From Coralloluteibacterium thermophilum (GTDB lineage: Bacteria > Pseudomonadota > Gammaproteobacteria > Xanthomonadales > Xanthomonadaceae), in the NCBI RefSeq assembly GCF_042654365.1, contig NZ_JBHSGG010000034.1, forward strand, positions 1 to 64,000: a stretch of DNA of 64,000 nt, written 5' to 3'. Made by a program: the position numbers and the translations under genes. Position 1 is the first letter of the stretch. Every line of letters begins with the position of its first letter. Positions 42,853-51,518 of this stretch are shown piece after piece. Under the pieces are notes generated by a model. It was not told the origin of the DNA, did no database searches, and saw only the letters and a program-made list of their open reading frames with translations.

Positions 42853-45321
42853 ATGAATCCAGTCGATGCCGTCGCCCCCACGACGTCCGAGCCCGCGAGC
42901 GCTGCGCGCGAACCGGCCGCTGCGCGCACCGACGCGCCCGCCTTCAACCTCACCGCGCCGCACTCCGCCAGTGCGATGACGGTGACCAAGCGCAACGGCA
43001 AGCGCGAGCCGGTCGACCTGAACAAGATCGTCCGCGCGATCACGCGCAACGCCGACGGGCTGTACGAGATCGACCCGATGCGCGTGGCCACGCGCACCAT
43101 CTCGGGCCTGTACGACGGCGCGACCACGCGCGAGCTCGACGAGCTGTCCATCCGCACCGCGGCGCTGCTGATCGGCGAGGAGCCGGAGTACGGCCGCCTG
43201 GCCGCGCGCCTGCTGGCCGACTACATCGACAAGGAAGTGACCGGCCAGGAGATCCACGCGTTCTCGCAGTCGATCGCCCGCGGCCACGAGCTGGGCCTGA
43301 TCTCCGACCGCCTGCTGAACTTCGTGCAGACCCATGCGCGCAAGCTCAACGCGACCATCGACAAGGACTACGACAAGCGCTTCGACTACTTCGGCCTGCG
43401 CACGCTGTACGACCGCTACCTGGTGCGCCACCCGACCGCGCGCCACGTCATCGAGACGCCGCAGCAGTTCTTCATGCGCGTGGCCTGCGCGCTGTCCGAG
43501 GACGTGCAGGACGCGCTCGCCCTGTACCACCGCATGGCCTCGCTGGACTACATGCCCAGCTCGCCGACCCTGTTCAACGCCGGCACCAGCCACGAGCAGC
43601 TGTCCTCGTGCTTCCTGCTGGACTCGCCGACCGACACCCTGGAGTCGATCTACGCGCGCTACGCCGACGTGGCGATGCTGTCGAAGTTCTCGGGCGGCAT
43701 CGGCCTCAGCTACACCCGCGTGCGCTCGCGCGGCTCGCTGATCAAGTCCACCAACGGCCACTCCAACGGCATCGTGCCGTGGCTGAAGACGCTCGACTCC
43801 TCGGTCGCGGCGGTGAACCAGGGCGGCAAGCGCAAGGGCGCGGCCTGCGTCTACCTGGAGCCGTGGCACGGCGACATCGAGGAGTTCCTCGAACTGCGCG
43901 ACAACACCGGCGACGAGTCGCGCCGCACGCACAACCTCAACCTGGCCAACTGGATCCCCGACCTGTTCATGAAGCGGGTCGAGGCCGACGGCATGTGGTC
44001 GCTGTTCGATCCCAAGGTCGTGCCCGAGCTGACCGACCTGTGGGGCGAGGCCTTCGAGCGCGTCTACGAGCAGGCCGAGGCCAAGGGCCTGGCGATCCGC
44101 CAGGTGAAGGCGCGCGAGCTGTACGCGCGGATGATGCGCACGCTGGCCGAGACCGGCAACGGCTGGATGAACTTCAAGGACAAGTCCAACCGCGCCTGCA
44201 ACCAGACCGCGAAGCCGGGCAACGTGGTGCACCTGTCGAACCTGTGCACCGAGATCCTCGAGGTCACCTCGCAGTCCGAGACCGCGGTGTGCAACCTCGG
44301 CTCGATCAACCTCGGCCACCACGTCGAGATCGGCCCGAACGGCGCGGCGACCTTCGACTTCGAGAAGCTCGCCGAGACCGTGCGCATCGCGATCCGCCAG
44401 CTCGACCGCGTGATCGACCTCAACTTCTACCCGATCGACACCGCCCGCCAGGCCAACCTGCGCTGGCGCCCGGTGGGCCTGGGCGCGATGGGCCTGCAGG
44501 ACGTCTTCTTCAAGATGCGCCTGCCGTTCGACTCGGACGCCGCGCGCAGGCTCTCGGCGAAGATCGCCGAGGAGATCTACTTCCACGCCCTGGTCGCCTC
44601 CAGCGAACTGGCCGTCGAACACCAGCCGCACCCGTCGTTCAAGGACACCCGCGCGGCCAGCGGCGAGCTGCAGTTCGACGCCTGGGGCGTGGTGCCCGAG
44701 GACACCGCGCGCTGGGACGCGCTGCGCGAGCGCATCAGGACCACCGGCCTGCGCAACTCGCTGATGATCGCGATCGCGCCGACCGCGACCATCGCGTCGA
44801 TCGCCGGCTGCTACGAGTGCATCGAGCCGCAGGTGTCCAACCTGTTCAAGCGCGAGACGCTCTCGGGCGACTTCATCCAGATCAACAAGTACCTGGTGGC
44901 CGAGCTCAAGAAGCTGGGCCTGTGGACCGCCGAGCTGCGCGACCGCATCAAGCTGGCCGACGGCTCGATCCAAGGCATCGCCGAGATCCCGGAGTCGCTG
45001 CGCCTGGTGTACCGCACCGCGTGGGAGCTGCCGATGCGCTCGCTGATCGACATGGCGGCCGACCGCGGCGCCTTCATCGACCAGTCGCAGTCGCTCAACC
45101 TGTTCATCGAGAGCCCGAACATCGGCCAGCTGTCCTCGATGTACATGTACGCCTGGAAGAAGGGCCTGAAGACCAGCTACTACCTGCGCTCGCGCCCGGC
45201 GACCAGGATCACCAAGACCACGGTCTCCTCGCCGGCCAAGGCCGCCGTCGACCAGACCCAGGCCAACGCCGCGGTGGTGTGCTCGCTGGAGAATCCCGAG
45301 AGCTGCGAGGCCTGCCAGTAA
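42853..45321 (+). CDS. nrdA: Ribonucleoside-diphosphate reductase alpha subunit NrdA
   Basis: This is the class I ribonucleotide reductase large subunit (822 residues) that makes deoxynucleotides with NrdB. An N-terminal ATP-cone (VTKRNGKREPVDLNKIVRAI, about residues 44-130) suggests dATP feedback. Active-site regions QLSSCFLLDSP, ACNQTAKPGN and ETAVCNLGSINL hold the redox cysteines and radical cysteine. The C-terminus ends in the CEACQ pair that receives electrons from thioredoxin or glutaredoxin. The N-terminus is about 40 residues longer than the ATP-cone needs and is Ala/Pro-rich. ATG 42853 follows AAGGA. NrdR-like boxes precede it. It is separated from nrdB by an inserted element. Confidence 0.95.
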   Translation: MNPVDAVAPTTSEPASAAREPAAARTDAPAFNLTAPHSASAMTVTKRNGKREPVDLNKIVRAITRNADGLYEIDPMRVATRTISGLYDGATTRELDELSIRTAALLIGEEPEYGRLAARLLADYIDKEVTGQEIHAFSQSIARGHELGLISDRLLNFVQTHARKLNATIDKDYDKRFDYFGLRTLYDRYLVRHPTARHVIETPQQFFMRVACALSEDVQDALALYHRMASLDYMPSSPTLFNAGTSHEQLSSCFLLDSPTDTLESIYARYADVAMLSKFSGGIGLSYTRVRSRGSLIKSTNGHSNGIVPWLKTLDSSVAAVNQGGKRKGAACVYLEPWHGDIEEFLELRDNTGDESRRTHNLNLANWIPDLFMKRVEADGMWSLFDPKVVPELTDLWGEAFERVYEQAEAKGLAIRQVKARELYARMMRTLAETGNGWMNFKDKSNRACNQTAKPGNVVHLSNLCTEILEVTSQSETAVCNLGSINLGHHVEIGPNGAATFDFEKLAETVRIAIRQLDRVIDLNFYPIDTARQANLRWRPVGLGAMGLQDVFFKMRLPFDSDAARRLSAKIAEEIYFHALVASSELAVEHQPHPSFKDTRAASGELQFDAWGVVPEDTARWDALRERIRTTGLRNSLMIAIAPTATIASIAGCYECIEPQVSNLFKRETLSGDFIQINKYLVAELKKLGLWTAELRDRIKLADGSIQGIAEIPESLRLVYRTAWELPMRSLIDMAADRGAFIDQSQSLNLFIESPNIGQLSSMYMYAWKKGLKTSYYLRSRPATRITKTTVSSPAKAAVDQTQANAAVVCSLENPESCEACQ

Positions 45322-45325
45322 GAAC

Positions 45326-45358
45326 GGAGGAGCGAGTGGGAGGAGTGAGGAACGAGGG
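45326..45358. repeat. Left inverted arm of the element between nrdA and nrdB
   Basis: The purine-rich arm begins five bases after the nrdA stop codon and reads gtgggaggagtgaggaacga at its centre. It is the imperfect inverted partner of the pyrimidine arm at 45760-45795. Both belong to the module A repeat family seen elsewhere in the window. Confidence 0.75.
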
Positions 45359-45360
45359 CA

Positions 45361-45729
45361 TCAGCCCTCGACCTGCGCGACCTCCCTCCGCCTCCTTCGC
45401 AGCACCGTCAGCATGCGACTGATTTCGTCCATCAGCCCCCGCGCCTCCACGGTGTCGGTGCGGGGGCACCAGCCGAGGTCCTCGCACAGTGTCAGCAGCG
45501 TTTCCGCTTCCGACAGCGATCCATGCGCGACAGCCAGCAGGTGGGCCTTGTCGCGTGCGGATTCCCGCGTCCAGCCTTCGGCGATGTTCGCGGCTACCGA
45601 TACCGCCGCACGCGTGATCTGGCTGCGCATCCCGTAGCGCTCCTCACCCGGCAACAGCGACGCCAGGGCATAGATCTCCCGCGCCAGCGCCATTGCCTTC
45701 TGCCACACCACTGCCTTCCGGTAATGCAC
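45361..45729 (-). CDS. Four-helix bundle protein (S23 / rRNA intervening-sequence type)
   Basis: This 122-residue all-helical protein belongs to the family found in 23S rRNA intervening sequences and near diversity-generating retroelements. Diagnostic segments are YRKAVVWQKAMALAREIYAL, the YGMRSQITRAAVSVAANIAEG core and SLSEAETLL. A GTG start at 45729 is chosen because GGAGGT lies four bases upstream and the family start (HYRK..VWQKAM) follows. It is transcribed against nrdA and nrdB and is bracketed by inverted module A arms, so it looks like cargo of an inserted element. Its molecular role is unknown. Members bind nucleic acid or oligomerise as pentamers. Confidence 0.8.
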   Translation of the reverse strand: MHYRKAVVWQKAMALAREIYALASLLPGEERYGMRSQITRAAVSVAANIAEGWTRESARDKAHLLAVAHGSLSEAETLLTLCEDLGWCPRTDTVEARGLMDEISRMLTVLRRRRREVAQVEG

Positions 45730-46803
45730 ATGACCTCCAATGTCACCGAGAGCACGGCTCCCTCCGTTCCTCACTCCTCCTCACCCACTCCTCGAGTGCG
45801 CCAGATGCTGCTCGATCCCGGCTTCGAACTGACGCTGCGCCCGATGCGCTACCCGCAGTTCTACGAGATGTACCGGAACGCCATCAAGAACACCTGGACG
45901 GTGGAGGAGATCAACTTCCAGATCGACATCACCGACCTGCACTCGAAGATGACGCCGGCCGACCGGCACCTCATCCACCGCCTGGTCGCGTTCTTCGCCA
46001 CCGGCGACTCGATCGTGTCGAACAACCTGGTGCTCAACCTCTACCAGCACCTCAACGCGCCCGAGGCGCGCATGTACCTGTCGCGCCAGCTCTACGAAGA
46101 GGCGCTGCACGTGCAGTTCTACCTGACCCTGCTCGACAACTACCTGCCCGACCCGGCGGAGCGCGCCAAGGCGTTCGCCGCCGTGGACAACATCCCGTCG
46201 ATCAAGAAGAAGGCCGACTTCTGCTTCAAGTGGATCGACTCGATCCAGAACCTCCACCGCATCGAGACCCGCGAGCAGCGCCGCCAGTTCCTGCTGAACC
46301 AGATCTGCTTCGCGGCCTGCATCGAGGGGCTGTTCTTCTTCGCCGCCTTCGCCTACGTGTACTACTTCCGCTCGCGCGGCCTGCTGCCGGGCCTCGCCTC
46401 GGGCACCAACTGGGTGTTCCGCGACGAGAGCGCGCACATGGACTTCGCGTTCGAGTCGGTGCGCGTGGTGCGCGAGGAGGAGCCCGACCTGTTCGACGCG
46501 GAGATGAAGCAGCAGGTCTACGACATGCTGGCCGAGGCCATCGAGTGCGAGGTGCAGTTCGCCGAGGACGTGCTCTCCGGCGGCGTCGCCGGCATCTCCA
46601 CCCGCGACATGCGCCAGTACCTGCAGCACTGCGCGGACAACCACTTCGCCAAGCTCGGCATGGAGAAGGTCTACAACGTCCGCAACCCGCTGCCCTTCAT
46701 GGAGCTGCAGGACATGCAGGAGCTGACCAACTTCTTCGAGCGCCGGGTGTCGGCCTACCAGGTCGGCGTGCAGGGCGAGGTCAGCTTCGACGAGGCGTTC
46801 TGA
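45730..46803 (+). CDS. nrdB: Ribonucleoside-diphosphate reductase beta subunit NrdB
   Basis: This is the radical-generating small subunit (357 residues as called). The di-iron ligand region is seen in LYEEALHVQFY and FRDESAHMDFAFE, and the helix-rich core begins at MLLDPGFELTLRPMRYPQFYEMY. The first 22 residues (MTSNVTESTAPSVPHSSSPT..) are unlike the rest. Much of this segment is encoded by the pyrimidine arm of an inserted repeat (45760-45795), so the ancestral start may have been near GTG 45796 or ATG 45805. No strong ribosome site precedes ATG 45730. The start abuts that of the divergent S23 gene. The true N-terminus is therefore uncertain, although the gene is not. Confidence 0.93.
   Translation: MTSNVTESTAPSVPHSSSPTPRVRQMLLDPGFELTLRPMRYPQFYEMYRNAIKNTWTVEEINFQIDITDLHSKMTPADRHLIHRLVAFFATGDSIVSNNLVLNLYQHLNAPEARMYLSRQLYEEALHVQFYLTLLDNYLPDPAERAKAFAAVDNIPSIKKKADFCFKWIDSIQNLHRIETREQRRQFLLNQICFAACIEGLFFFAAFAYVYYFRSRGLLPGLASGTNWVFRDESAHMDFAFESVRVVREEEPDLFDAEMKQQVYDMLAEAIECEVQFAEDVLSGGVAGISTRDMRQYLQHCADNHFAKLGMEKVYNVRNPLPFMELQDMQELTNFFERRVSAYQVGVQGEVSFDEAF
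45760..45795. repeat. Right inverted arm inside the nrdB 5' region
   Basis: The arm contains gttcctcactcctcctcacc and closes the inserted element that carries the S23 gene. It is read in frame as the N-terminal Ser/Pro-rich segment of NrdB if the upstream start is used. Confidence 0.75.
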
Positions 46804-46824
46804 GCCCCCGCGCGATGCGACCGG

Positions 46825-46850
46825 AAAGGGCGCCTTCGGGCGCCCTTTTG
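46825..46850. terminator. Bidirectional terminator after nrdB
   Basis: AAAGGGCGCC, loop TTCG, GGCGCCCTTT form a 10-bp stem with A and T flanks on either side. It sits between the convergent ends of nrdB and the hybrid kinase and should work in both directions. Confidence 0.88.
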
Positions 46851-46869
46851 CTTGGCGCGGATCCGGCCG

Positions 46870-48924
46870 CTATGGCGCGTCGAGCATGCTGCGCACCGCG
46901 TCGGCCAGGGCCTGGAGCGACAGCGGCTTGGTGAGGGTGCGGGTCAGTCGCGGGTCGGACTCGACGTCGGGCTCGCGCTGCTGGGCGTAGCCGGTGACCA
47001 GCAGCGCGCGCAGCTCGGGCCGCAGCATGCGCGCCCGGGCGAGCATCTGCCGGCCGTCGCCGCCGGGCAGGCCGATGTCCGAGATCACCAGGTCGACCTC
47101 GCGCGCGCTGGCGAGGAGCTGCAGCGCCTCGTCGGCGTCGGCGGCCTCGATCACCGCATAGCCCAGTTCGCGCAGCGCCTCGACGGTCACCGCGCGCACC
47201 TGCGGGTTGTCCTCGACCACCAGCAGCGACTCGCCCCGGGCCGCGACCGGCGCAGGCGGCCGGGCCTCGCGCCGCGCCTCGCCGGGCGCGTCGTGCGCGC
47301 GCGGCAGCAGCAGGCGCACGAGGGTGCCTTCGCCCGGCGTCGAGGCGATCTCGATGTCGCCGCCGGACTGCTTCACGAAACCGTAGACCATCGACAGGCC
47401 GAGGCCGGTGCCCTGGCCCGGCGGCTTGGTGGTGAAGAAGGGCTCGAACACCTTGTCGACCACGTCGCGGCTCATGCCGGTGCCGGTGTCGGCGACCTCC
47501 ACCGCCACCAGTTCGTCCGGCAGGCGCGGGCTGCGGGCGGCGCCGGGCTCCAGGTTGCGCACCGTGACGGCGATGGTGCCGCCGGCGGGCAGCGCGTCGC
47601 GCGCGTTGATGACGAGGTTCAGCAGCGCGTTCTCGAGCTGGTTGGCGTCGCACAGCACGCACCAGGGCGCGCCGTGGGCGACGATGTCGAGGCGGATCGA
47701 CTCGCCGAGGGTCCGCTGCAGCATGTCCTGCATCGACAGCGCGAGCGCGTGGGCGTCCACGCTGGTGGGCGCGAGCATCTGCTGGCGCGAGAAGGCGAGC
47801 AGGCGATGGGTCAGCGCGGCCGCGCGCTCCGAGGCGGCGAGCGCGGCGTCGGCGTAGCGTTCCGCGCCTTCGAACCGCCCCTGCTGCAGGCGCCGCTTGA
47901 GCAGCTCCATGTTGCCGGTGATGCCGGTCAGCAGGTTGTTGAAGTCGTGCGCGATGCCGCCGGTGAGACGGCCGACCGCGTCCATCTTCTGCGACTGGCG
48001 CAGCTGTTCCTCGGCGCGCTCGCGCTCGCGCACCTCGGCCTCGAGGCGGGCGTTGGCCTCGATCAGCTCGGCGGTGCGCGCCCAGATGTCGTGCTCCAGC
48101 CCCTCGCTGTGGCGCTCGGCCGCGCTGCGCGCCTGGCGTTCGCGCTCCAGCACCAGCTCGCGCAGGCGTTCCATGGCCTGGCGCTCGGTGACGTCGGTGA
48201 CGGTGGCGAGCAGGGTGGCCGGGTCGGTGTGGTGGCCGAGGCGCCACTCGGTCTCGACCACGCGGCCGTCGGCGGCCCGCAGCGGCAGGGTGCCGAGCCA
48301 GGTGCCCTCGCGCGCCAGCGCGCCGCGCGCGGCCTCCAGGCGGCTGCCGGCGGCGTCGGCGACGAGGGCCGAGACCGGGGTGCCGCGCAGCGCCTCGGGC
48401 GGCATGCCCAGCATCTGCGCGAAGGTGGGGTTGACCTCGCCCAGCTCGAAGCCCGCGCTGAGCAGCACGATGCCGGCGCCGGCCATCTCGAACACCGCGC
48501 GGAAGCGCGCCTCGCTGCGGCGCATGCCGAGCTCGGCGCGGCGTGCGCGCAGCAGGCTGCCCACCGTGGCGAGGAGGATGGACGGATCCACCGGATGCAC
48601 GAGGTAGGCATCGGCGCCGCCCTCCAAGCCGGTGACCACGTCGGGCGTGGTCACCGCGGCCGCGGAGAGATGCACGATGGGCGTGGCGGCGGTGGTCGCC
48701 GAGGCGCGCAGGCGCCGGCAGACCTCGAAGCCGGACAGGTCCGGCAGGTTGACGTCGAGGATGACCAGGTCGATGTCCGCGTCGGCCAGGGTCAGGGCCT
48801 CGCCGCCGGTGGCGGCCTCGACCGTCGCGTGTCCGCGGGCGCTCAGGATGCGGCGGGTGGCGTAGCGGCTGGCGGCGTTGTCGTCGACGATCAGGATGCG
48901 CGCCGTGTCCCGTCCCCCGTTCAT
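46870..48924 (-). CDS. Hybrid sensor histidine kinase, REC-PAS-HisKA-HATPase-REC
   Basis: This 684-residue kinase is the last gene of the stressosome operon. An N-terminal receiver (ARILIVDDNAASR, acceptor in LVILDVNLPDLSG) is followed by a PAS domain (about 140-250) and a short coiled coil. The HisKA box is AVGRLTGGIAHDFNNLL, and the ATPase has NALLNLVINARDALP, DTGTGM and GTGLGLSMVYGF. A C-terminal receiver follows (LLVVEDNPQVR, LVISDIGLPGGDG). It has no membrane segment, so it senses from the cytosol. It overlaps the preceding kinase by four bases. In proteobacterial stressosome loci such two-component proteins are thought to be the output stage. Confidence 0.9.
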   Translation of the reverse strand: MNGGRDTARILIVDDNAASRYATRRILSARGHATVEAATGGEALTLADADIDLVILDVNLPDLSGFEVCRRLRASATTAATPIVHLSAAAVTTPDVVTGLEGGADAYLVHPVDPSILLATVGSLLRARRAELGMRRSEARFRAVFEMAGAGIVLLSAGFELGEVNPTFAQMLGMPPEALRGTPVSALVADAAGSRLEAARGALAREGTWLGTLPLRAADGRVVETEWRLGHHTDPATLLATVTDVTERQAMERLRELVLERERQARSAAERHSEGLEHDIWARTAELIEANARLEAEVRERERAEEQLRQSQKMDAVGRLTGGIAHDFNNLLTGITGNMELLKRRLQQGRFEGAERYADAALAASERAAALTHRLLAFSRQQMLAPTSVDAHALALSMQDMLQRTLGESIRLDIVAHGAPWCVLCDANQLENALLNLVINARDALPAGGTIAVTVRNLEPGAARSPRLPDELVAVEVADTGTGMSRDVVDKVFEPFFTTKPPGQGTGLGLSMVYGFVKQSGGDIEIASTPGEGTLVRLLLPRAHDAPGEARREARPPAPVAARGESLLVVEDNPQVRAVTVEALRELGYAVIEAADADEALQLLASAREVDLVISDIGLPGGDGRQMLARARMLRPELRALLVTGYAQQREPDVESDPRLTRTLTKPLSLQALADAVRSMLDAP

Positions 48925-49736
48925 TCCGGAACGTCCTCCAGCCGCTCGGGCAGGGTCACGCTGAAGGTCGAGCCCGCGCCGAGGCGGCTCTCGCAGGCGA
49001 CCTCGCCCCGCAGCAGTTCGGCGAAGCGCCGGCACACCGCCAGGCCCAGGCCGCTGCCGCGGAACTTGCGCTGCAGCGGCGTGTCGACCTGCACGAACTC
49101 GTCGAACAGGGTCGGGATCTGCTCGGGCGCGATGCCCGGGCCGGTATCGCTGACGGTGAAGCGGATGCGCCCGTCGTCGAGCCGGCACGCGGCCACGCGG
49201 ACCTCGCCGCGGGTGGTGAACTTGAGCGCGTTGGAGATGAAGTTGCGCAGGATCTGCGAGAGCTTGCGGTCGTCGGAGTACATCCGCGGCAGCGCGCCGG
49301 GGTCCTCGAACACGAGCTGCACCGCGCCGTTGGCGACGATCGGGCGGAACATGCCGCGCAGCGCCGCGAACACGTCCACCAGCGTGAACCAGCCCGGCGA
49401 GATGCTGATGCGCCCCGCCTCCACGCGGGCCAGGTCGAGCAGGTCGTCGACCATCTCGGACATCTCGGTGGCGGCGCCGGCGATGAACTCGACCTGGACC
49501 CGCTGCTCGCCCGCCAGCGGCCCGTCGACCTCGTCGAGCAGCAGCCGCGCCATGCTGCGGATGGCGCCCAGCGGAGCCCGGAACTCGTGGCTCATGTGCG
49601 ACAGGAACCGGCTCTTGAGCTCCGAGGCCTGGCGCAGGCGCTCGGCCTGGTCCTCGATCTCGGCGTAGAGCGCGACCACGGCCAGCTCGGCCTGGGCGGC
49701 GTTCTGCTCGGGCGTGGGGACGTCGGCCGGCATCAT
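48921..49736 (-). CDS. Soluble sensor histidine kinase
   Basis: This is a 271-residue kinase without an obvious sensory domain. A short N-terminal helix leads to the HisKA box ELKSRFLSHMSHEFRAPLGAI (about residues 45-65), with the phospho-His in SHEFRAP. A complete HATPase_c domain follows, with NFISNALKFT, DTGPGI, GSGLGLAVCRRF. It starts at tandem ATGs, overlaps the preceding phosphatase gene by four bases and the following hybrid kinase by four bases, so the three are translated together. The likely input is the upstream RsbT or phosphatase rather than a ligand. This is inferred from operon order. Confidence 0.88.
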   Translation of the reverse strand: MMPADVPTPEQNAAQAELAVVALYAEIEDQAERLRQASELKSRFLSHMSHEFRAPLGAIRSMARLLLDEVDGPLAGEQRVQVEFIAGAATEMSEMVDDLLDLARVEAGRISISPGWFTLVDVFAALRGMFRPIVANGAVQLVFEDPGALPRMYSDDRKLSQILRNFISNALKFTTRGEVRVAACRLDDGRIRFTVSDTGPGIAPEQIPTLFDEFVQVDTPLQRKFRGSGLGLAVCRRFAELLRGEVACESRLGAGSTFSVTLPERLEDVPE

Positions 49737-50731
49737 GCGGACGAGCCTAGGGAAAGGGCCAGCACGGTGACGTCGTCGTTGCCGCGGCGGAAGTCGCGGT
49801 AGAGCACGCCCGCGAGCACCGCGGGGTGGTAGTTCAGCAGGCCGGGGTAGTCGCGCAGCGAGAACCGCGACTGCAGGCCGTCGGAGAACATCAGCAGGCG
49901 GGCGCCGCCTTCGAAGTCCAGCGCGTAGGACTGCCGGCGCCGCGCCGGACCCTGGCCGACGATGCCGCTCTGCGAGGGCAGCCCGCGGCTGCGCTCGGCG
50001 GTCGCCAGCAGCACGCCGACGTTGCCGATCCCGGCGGCGACGACGCGCCCGCGGGCGGGATCCACGCCGGCGACGCTGACCGCGCCGCCACGGGTTCCGG
50101 CCATGGCCGCGTGCACGGCTTCCAGCACCTCGTCCGGCGCCTCCGCCCGGCTGCCCTCGAAGCCGGCGCGCCCCGCGCGCGCGGCAGCCGCCGCCGCGCT
50201 GCCGTGGCCGAGGCCGTCGATCACGATGGCGAGCACGCCATCGCCCCGGGGCCGCACGCACCAGGTGTCGCCGCAGTCCTGCTCGCCCGGCAGCGGAAGG
50301 TTGACCACCCCCCAGTCGGGCGAGGGCGCGCGTGCGCCGGGCCGCCCGCGCTCGATGCGGCTCACCAGCACGCTGCCGCGCGCGTCGCTCCACAGGTCGA
50401 AGGTGGAGGAGAGCCGCTGGATGGCGCCGAGCCCGGTGCCGGCGGTGCCCGCCGTCGAGTAGCCGTCCACCAGGCAGCGCGCGGGATCGAAGCCGCGGCC
50501 GCGGTCGATCGCCAGCACCTCGACGCCCTGGCGCGGCCCGTCCATCGCGCGCAGCAGCAGCTCGCCGCCGCCGGCGTGCCGGACCTGGTTGTTGCCCAGC
50601 TCGGTGACGACGATGGCCAGCCGCCCGGCCTCGGTCTCGTCCAGTCCGGCCTCGCGCGCGAGCCCGGCGCCCACCCGCCGCGCCTGGCCGACCTCGCTGG
50701 CGTCCGTGACCTGGCAGTGGATCTGCGCCAT
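49733..50731 (-). CDS. RsbX-like PP2C phosphatase fused to an RsbT/RsbW-type ATPase domain
   Basis: This is a 332-residue two-domain protein. Residues 1-130 form an anti-sigma-type HATPase fold (RLAIVVTELGNNQVRHAGGGE, IDRGRGFDP, GTAGTGLGAIQRLS). Residues 140-330 form a SpoIIE/PP2C phosphatase with VIDGLGHGSAAAAAARAG, VAGIGNVGV and LLMFSDGLQSRF. In stressosome loci the RsbX phosphatase resets phosphorylated RsbR and RsbS. The fused ATPase domain is found in proteobacterial versions. It lies 11 bases after rsbT. Confidence 0.85.
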   Translation of the reverse strand: MAQIHCQVTDASEVGQARRVGAGLAREAGLDETEAGRLAIVVTELGNNQVRHAGGGELLLRAMDGPRQGVEVLAIDRGRGFDPARCLVDGYSTAGTAGTGLGAIQRLSSTFDLWSDARGSVLVSRIERGRPGARAPSPDWGVVNLPLPGEQDCGDTWCVRPRGDGVLAIVIDGLGHGSAAAAAARAGRAGFEGSRAEAPDEVLEAVHAAMAGTRGGAVSVAGVDPARGRVVAAGIGNVGVLLATAERSRGLPSQSGIVGQGPARRRQSYALDFEGGARLLMFSDGLQSRFSLRDYPGLLNYHPAVLAGVLYRDFRRGNDDVTVLALSLGSSA

Positions 50732-50742
50732 CGGCGTCGTCC

Positions 50743-51150
50743 TCAGCGCCAGCGCACGACGGTGACGCGCGTCCCGGCGCCCGGCGCCGACGCGATGTCG
50801 AACTCGTTGACCAGCCGGCGCGAGCCGCCGAGCCCCATGCCCAGCCCGCTGCCGGAGGTCCAGCCGTCGGTCAGGGCCTGGTCGATGTCGGGGATGCCCG
50901 GGCCCTGGTCGGAGAAGACCAGGCGCACGCCGGTGCGCGCGCCGTCCTCCAGCACCTCGGCGCGCATCTCGCCGCCGAGGCCGTAGACCACGGTGTTGCG
51001 CGACAGCTCGCTGGCGGCGGTCACGAGCTTGGTCTGGTCGACGAGGCGGAACCCCGTCTCCTGGGTGAGGCGCCTGACGAGCTGTCGCGCGAGGACGACG
51101 TCCTGTTCGACGCGGAGCGGCAGGACCTCAGCGCGTACGACGGTCGGCAT
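50743..51150 (-). CDS. rsbT: Stressosome switch kinase RsbT
   Basis: This 135-residue serine/threonine kinase of the GHKL fold phosphorylates RsbS and RsbR and, once released, activates the downstream partner. The ATP site is seen in TAASELSRNTVVYG, FSDQGPGIPDID and the long TSGSGLGMGLGGSRRLVNEF, the signature of RsbT. ATG 51150 (MPTVVRAEV) lies inside the end of rsbS, overlapping by 23 bases, which suggests coupled translation. No sigma B exists in this lineage, so the output must be the two kinases encoded downstream. Confidence 0.9.
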   Translation of the reverse strand: MPTVVRAEVLPLRVEQDVVLARQLVRRLTQETGFRLVDQTKLVTAASELSRNTVVYGLGGEMRAEVLEDGARTGVRLVFSDQGPGIPDIDQALTDGWTSGSGLGMGLGGSRRLVNEFDIASAPGAGTRVTVVRWR

Positions 51151-51508
51151 CGACGCTCCGGGTGATGCCCAGCAGGCGCATGCCACGCTCGACGTCGAGT
51201 GCGGTCAGCACGTTCGGGAGCGACAGGCCCAGCTCGACGAGGGTGATGGCGACCGCCGGCTGCATGCCGACCACCACGGTGCGCGCGTCCATGATCGCGG
51301 CGATGCCGGAGATGGTCGCGATCGTGCGGCCGATGAAGGAATCCACCAGCTCCAGCGCGGAGATGTCGATGAGCACGCCGCGCGCGCCGGTCTGGCTGAT
51401 GCGCGCGGCGAGGTCGTCCTGCAGCGCGAGCGCGATGTCGTCGTGCAGCTCGACCTGGATGGTCACCAGCAGCACGTCGCCCATGCGCAGGATGGGGATG
51501 CGGTCCAT
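51128..51508 (-). CDS. rsbS: Stressosome scaffold protein RsbS (STAS domain)
   Basis: This is a 126-residue single STAS-domain protein that forms the stressosome shell with RsbR and sequesters RsbT. The sequence MDRIPILRMGDVLLVTIQVE is the usual beta-strand start. The phosphorylatable serine equivalent to Ser59 of Bacillus RsbS is Ser57 in ALELVDSFIG. It lies 10 bases after rsbR in the same operon. The spacing and order rsbR-rsbS-rsbT match both Firmicutes and Vibrio-type stressosomes. Confidence 0.9.
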   Translation of the reverse strand: MDRIPILRMGDVLLVTIQVELHDDIALALQDDLAARISQTGARGVLIDISALELVDSFIGRTIATISGIAAIMDARTVVVGMQPAVAITLVELGLSLPNVLTALDVERGMRLLGITRSVDADRRTR

Positions 51509-51518
51509 GCGGATGCCC

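Noticed and set aside
46852..49668. A 938-codon plus-strand frame opposite the hybrid kinase
   Set aside because: The opposite strand carries complete kinase and receiver domains, so this frame is a shadow.
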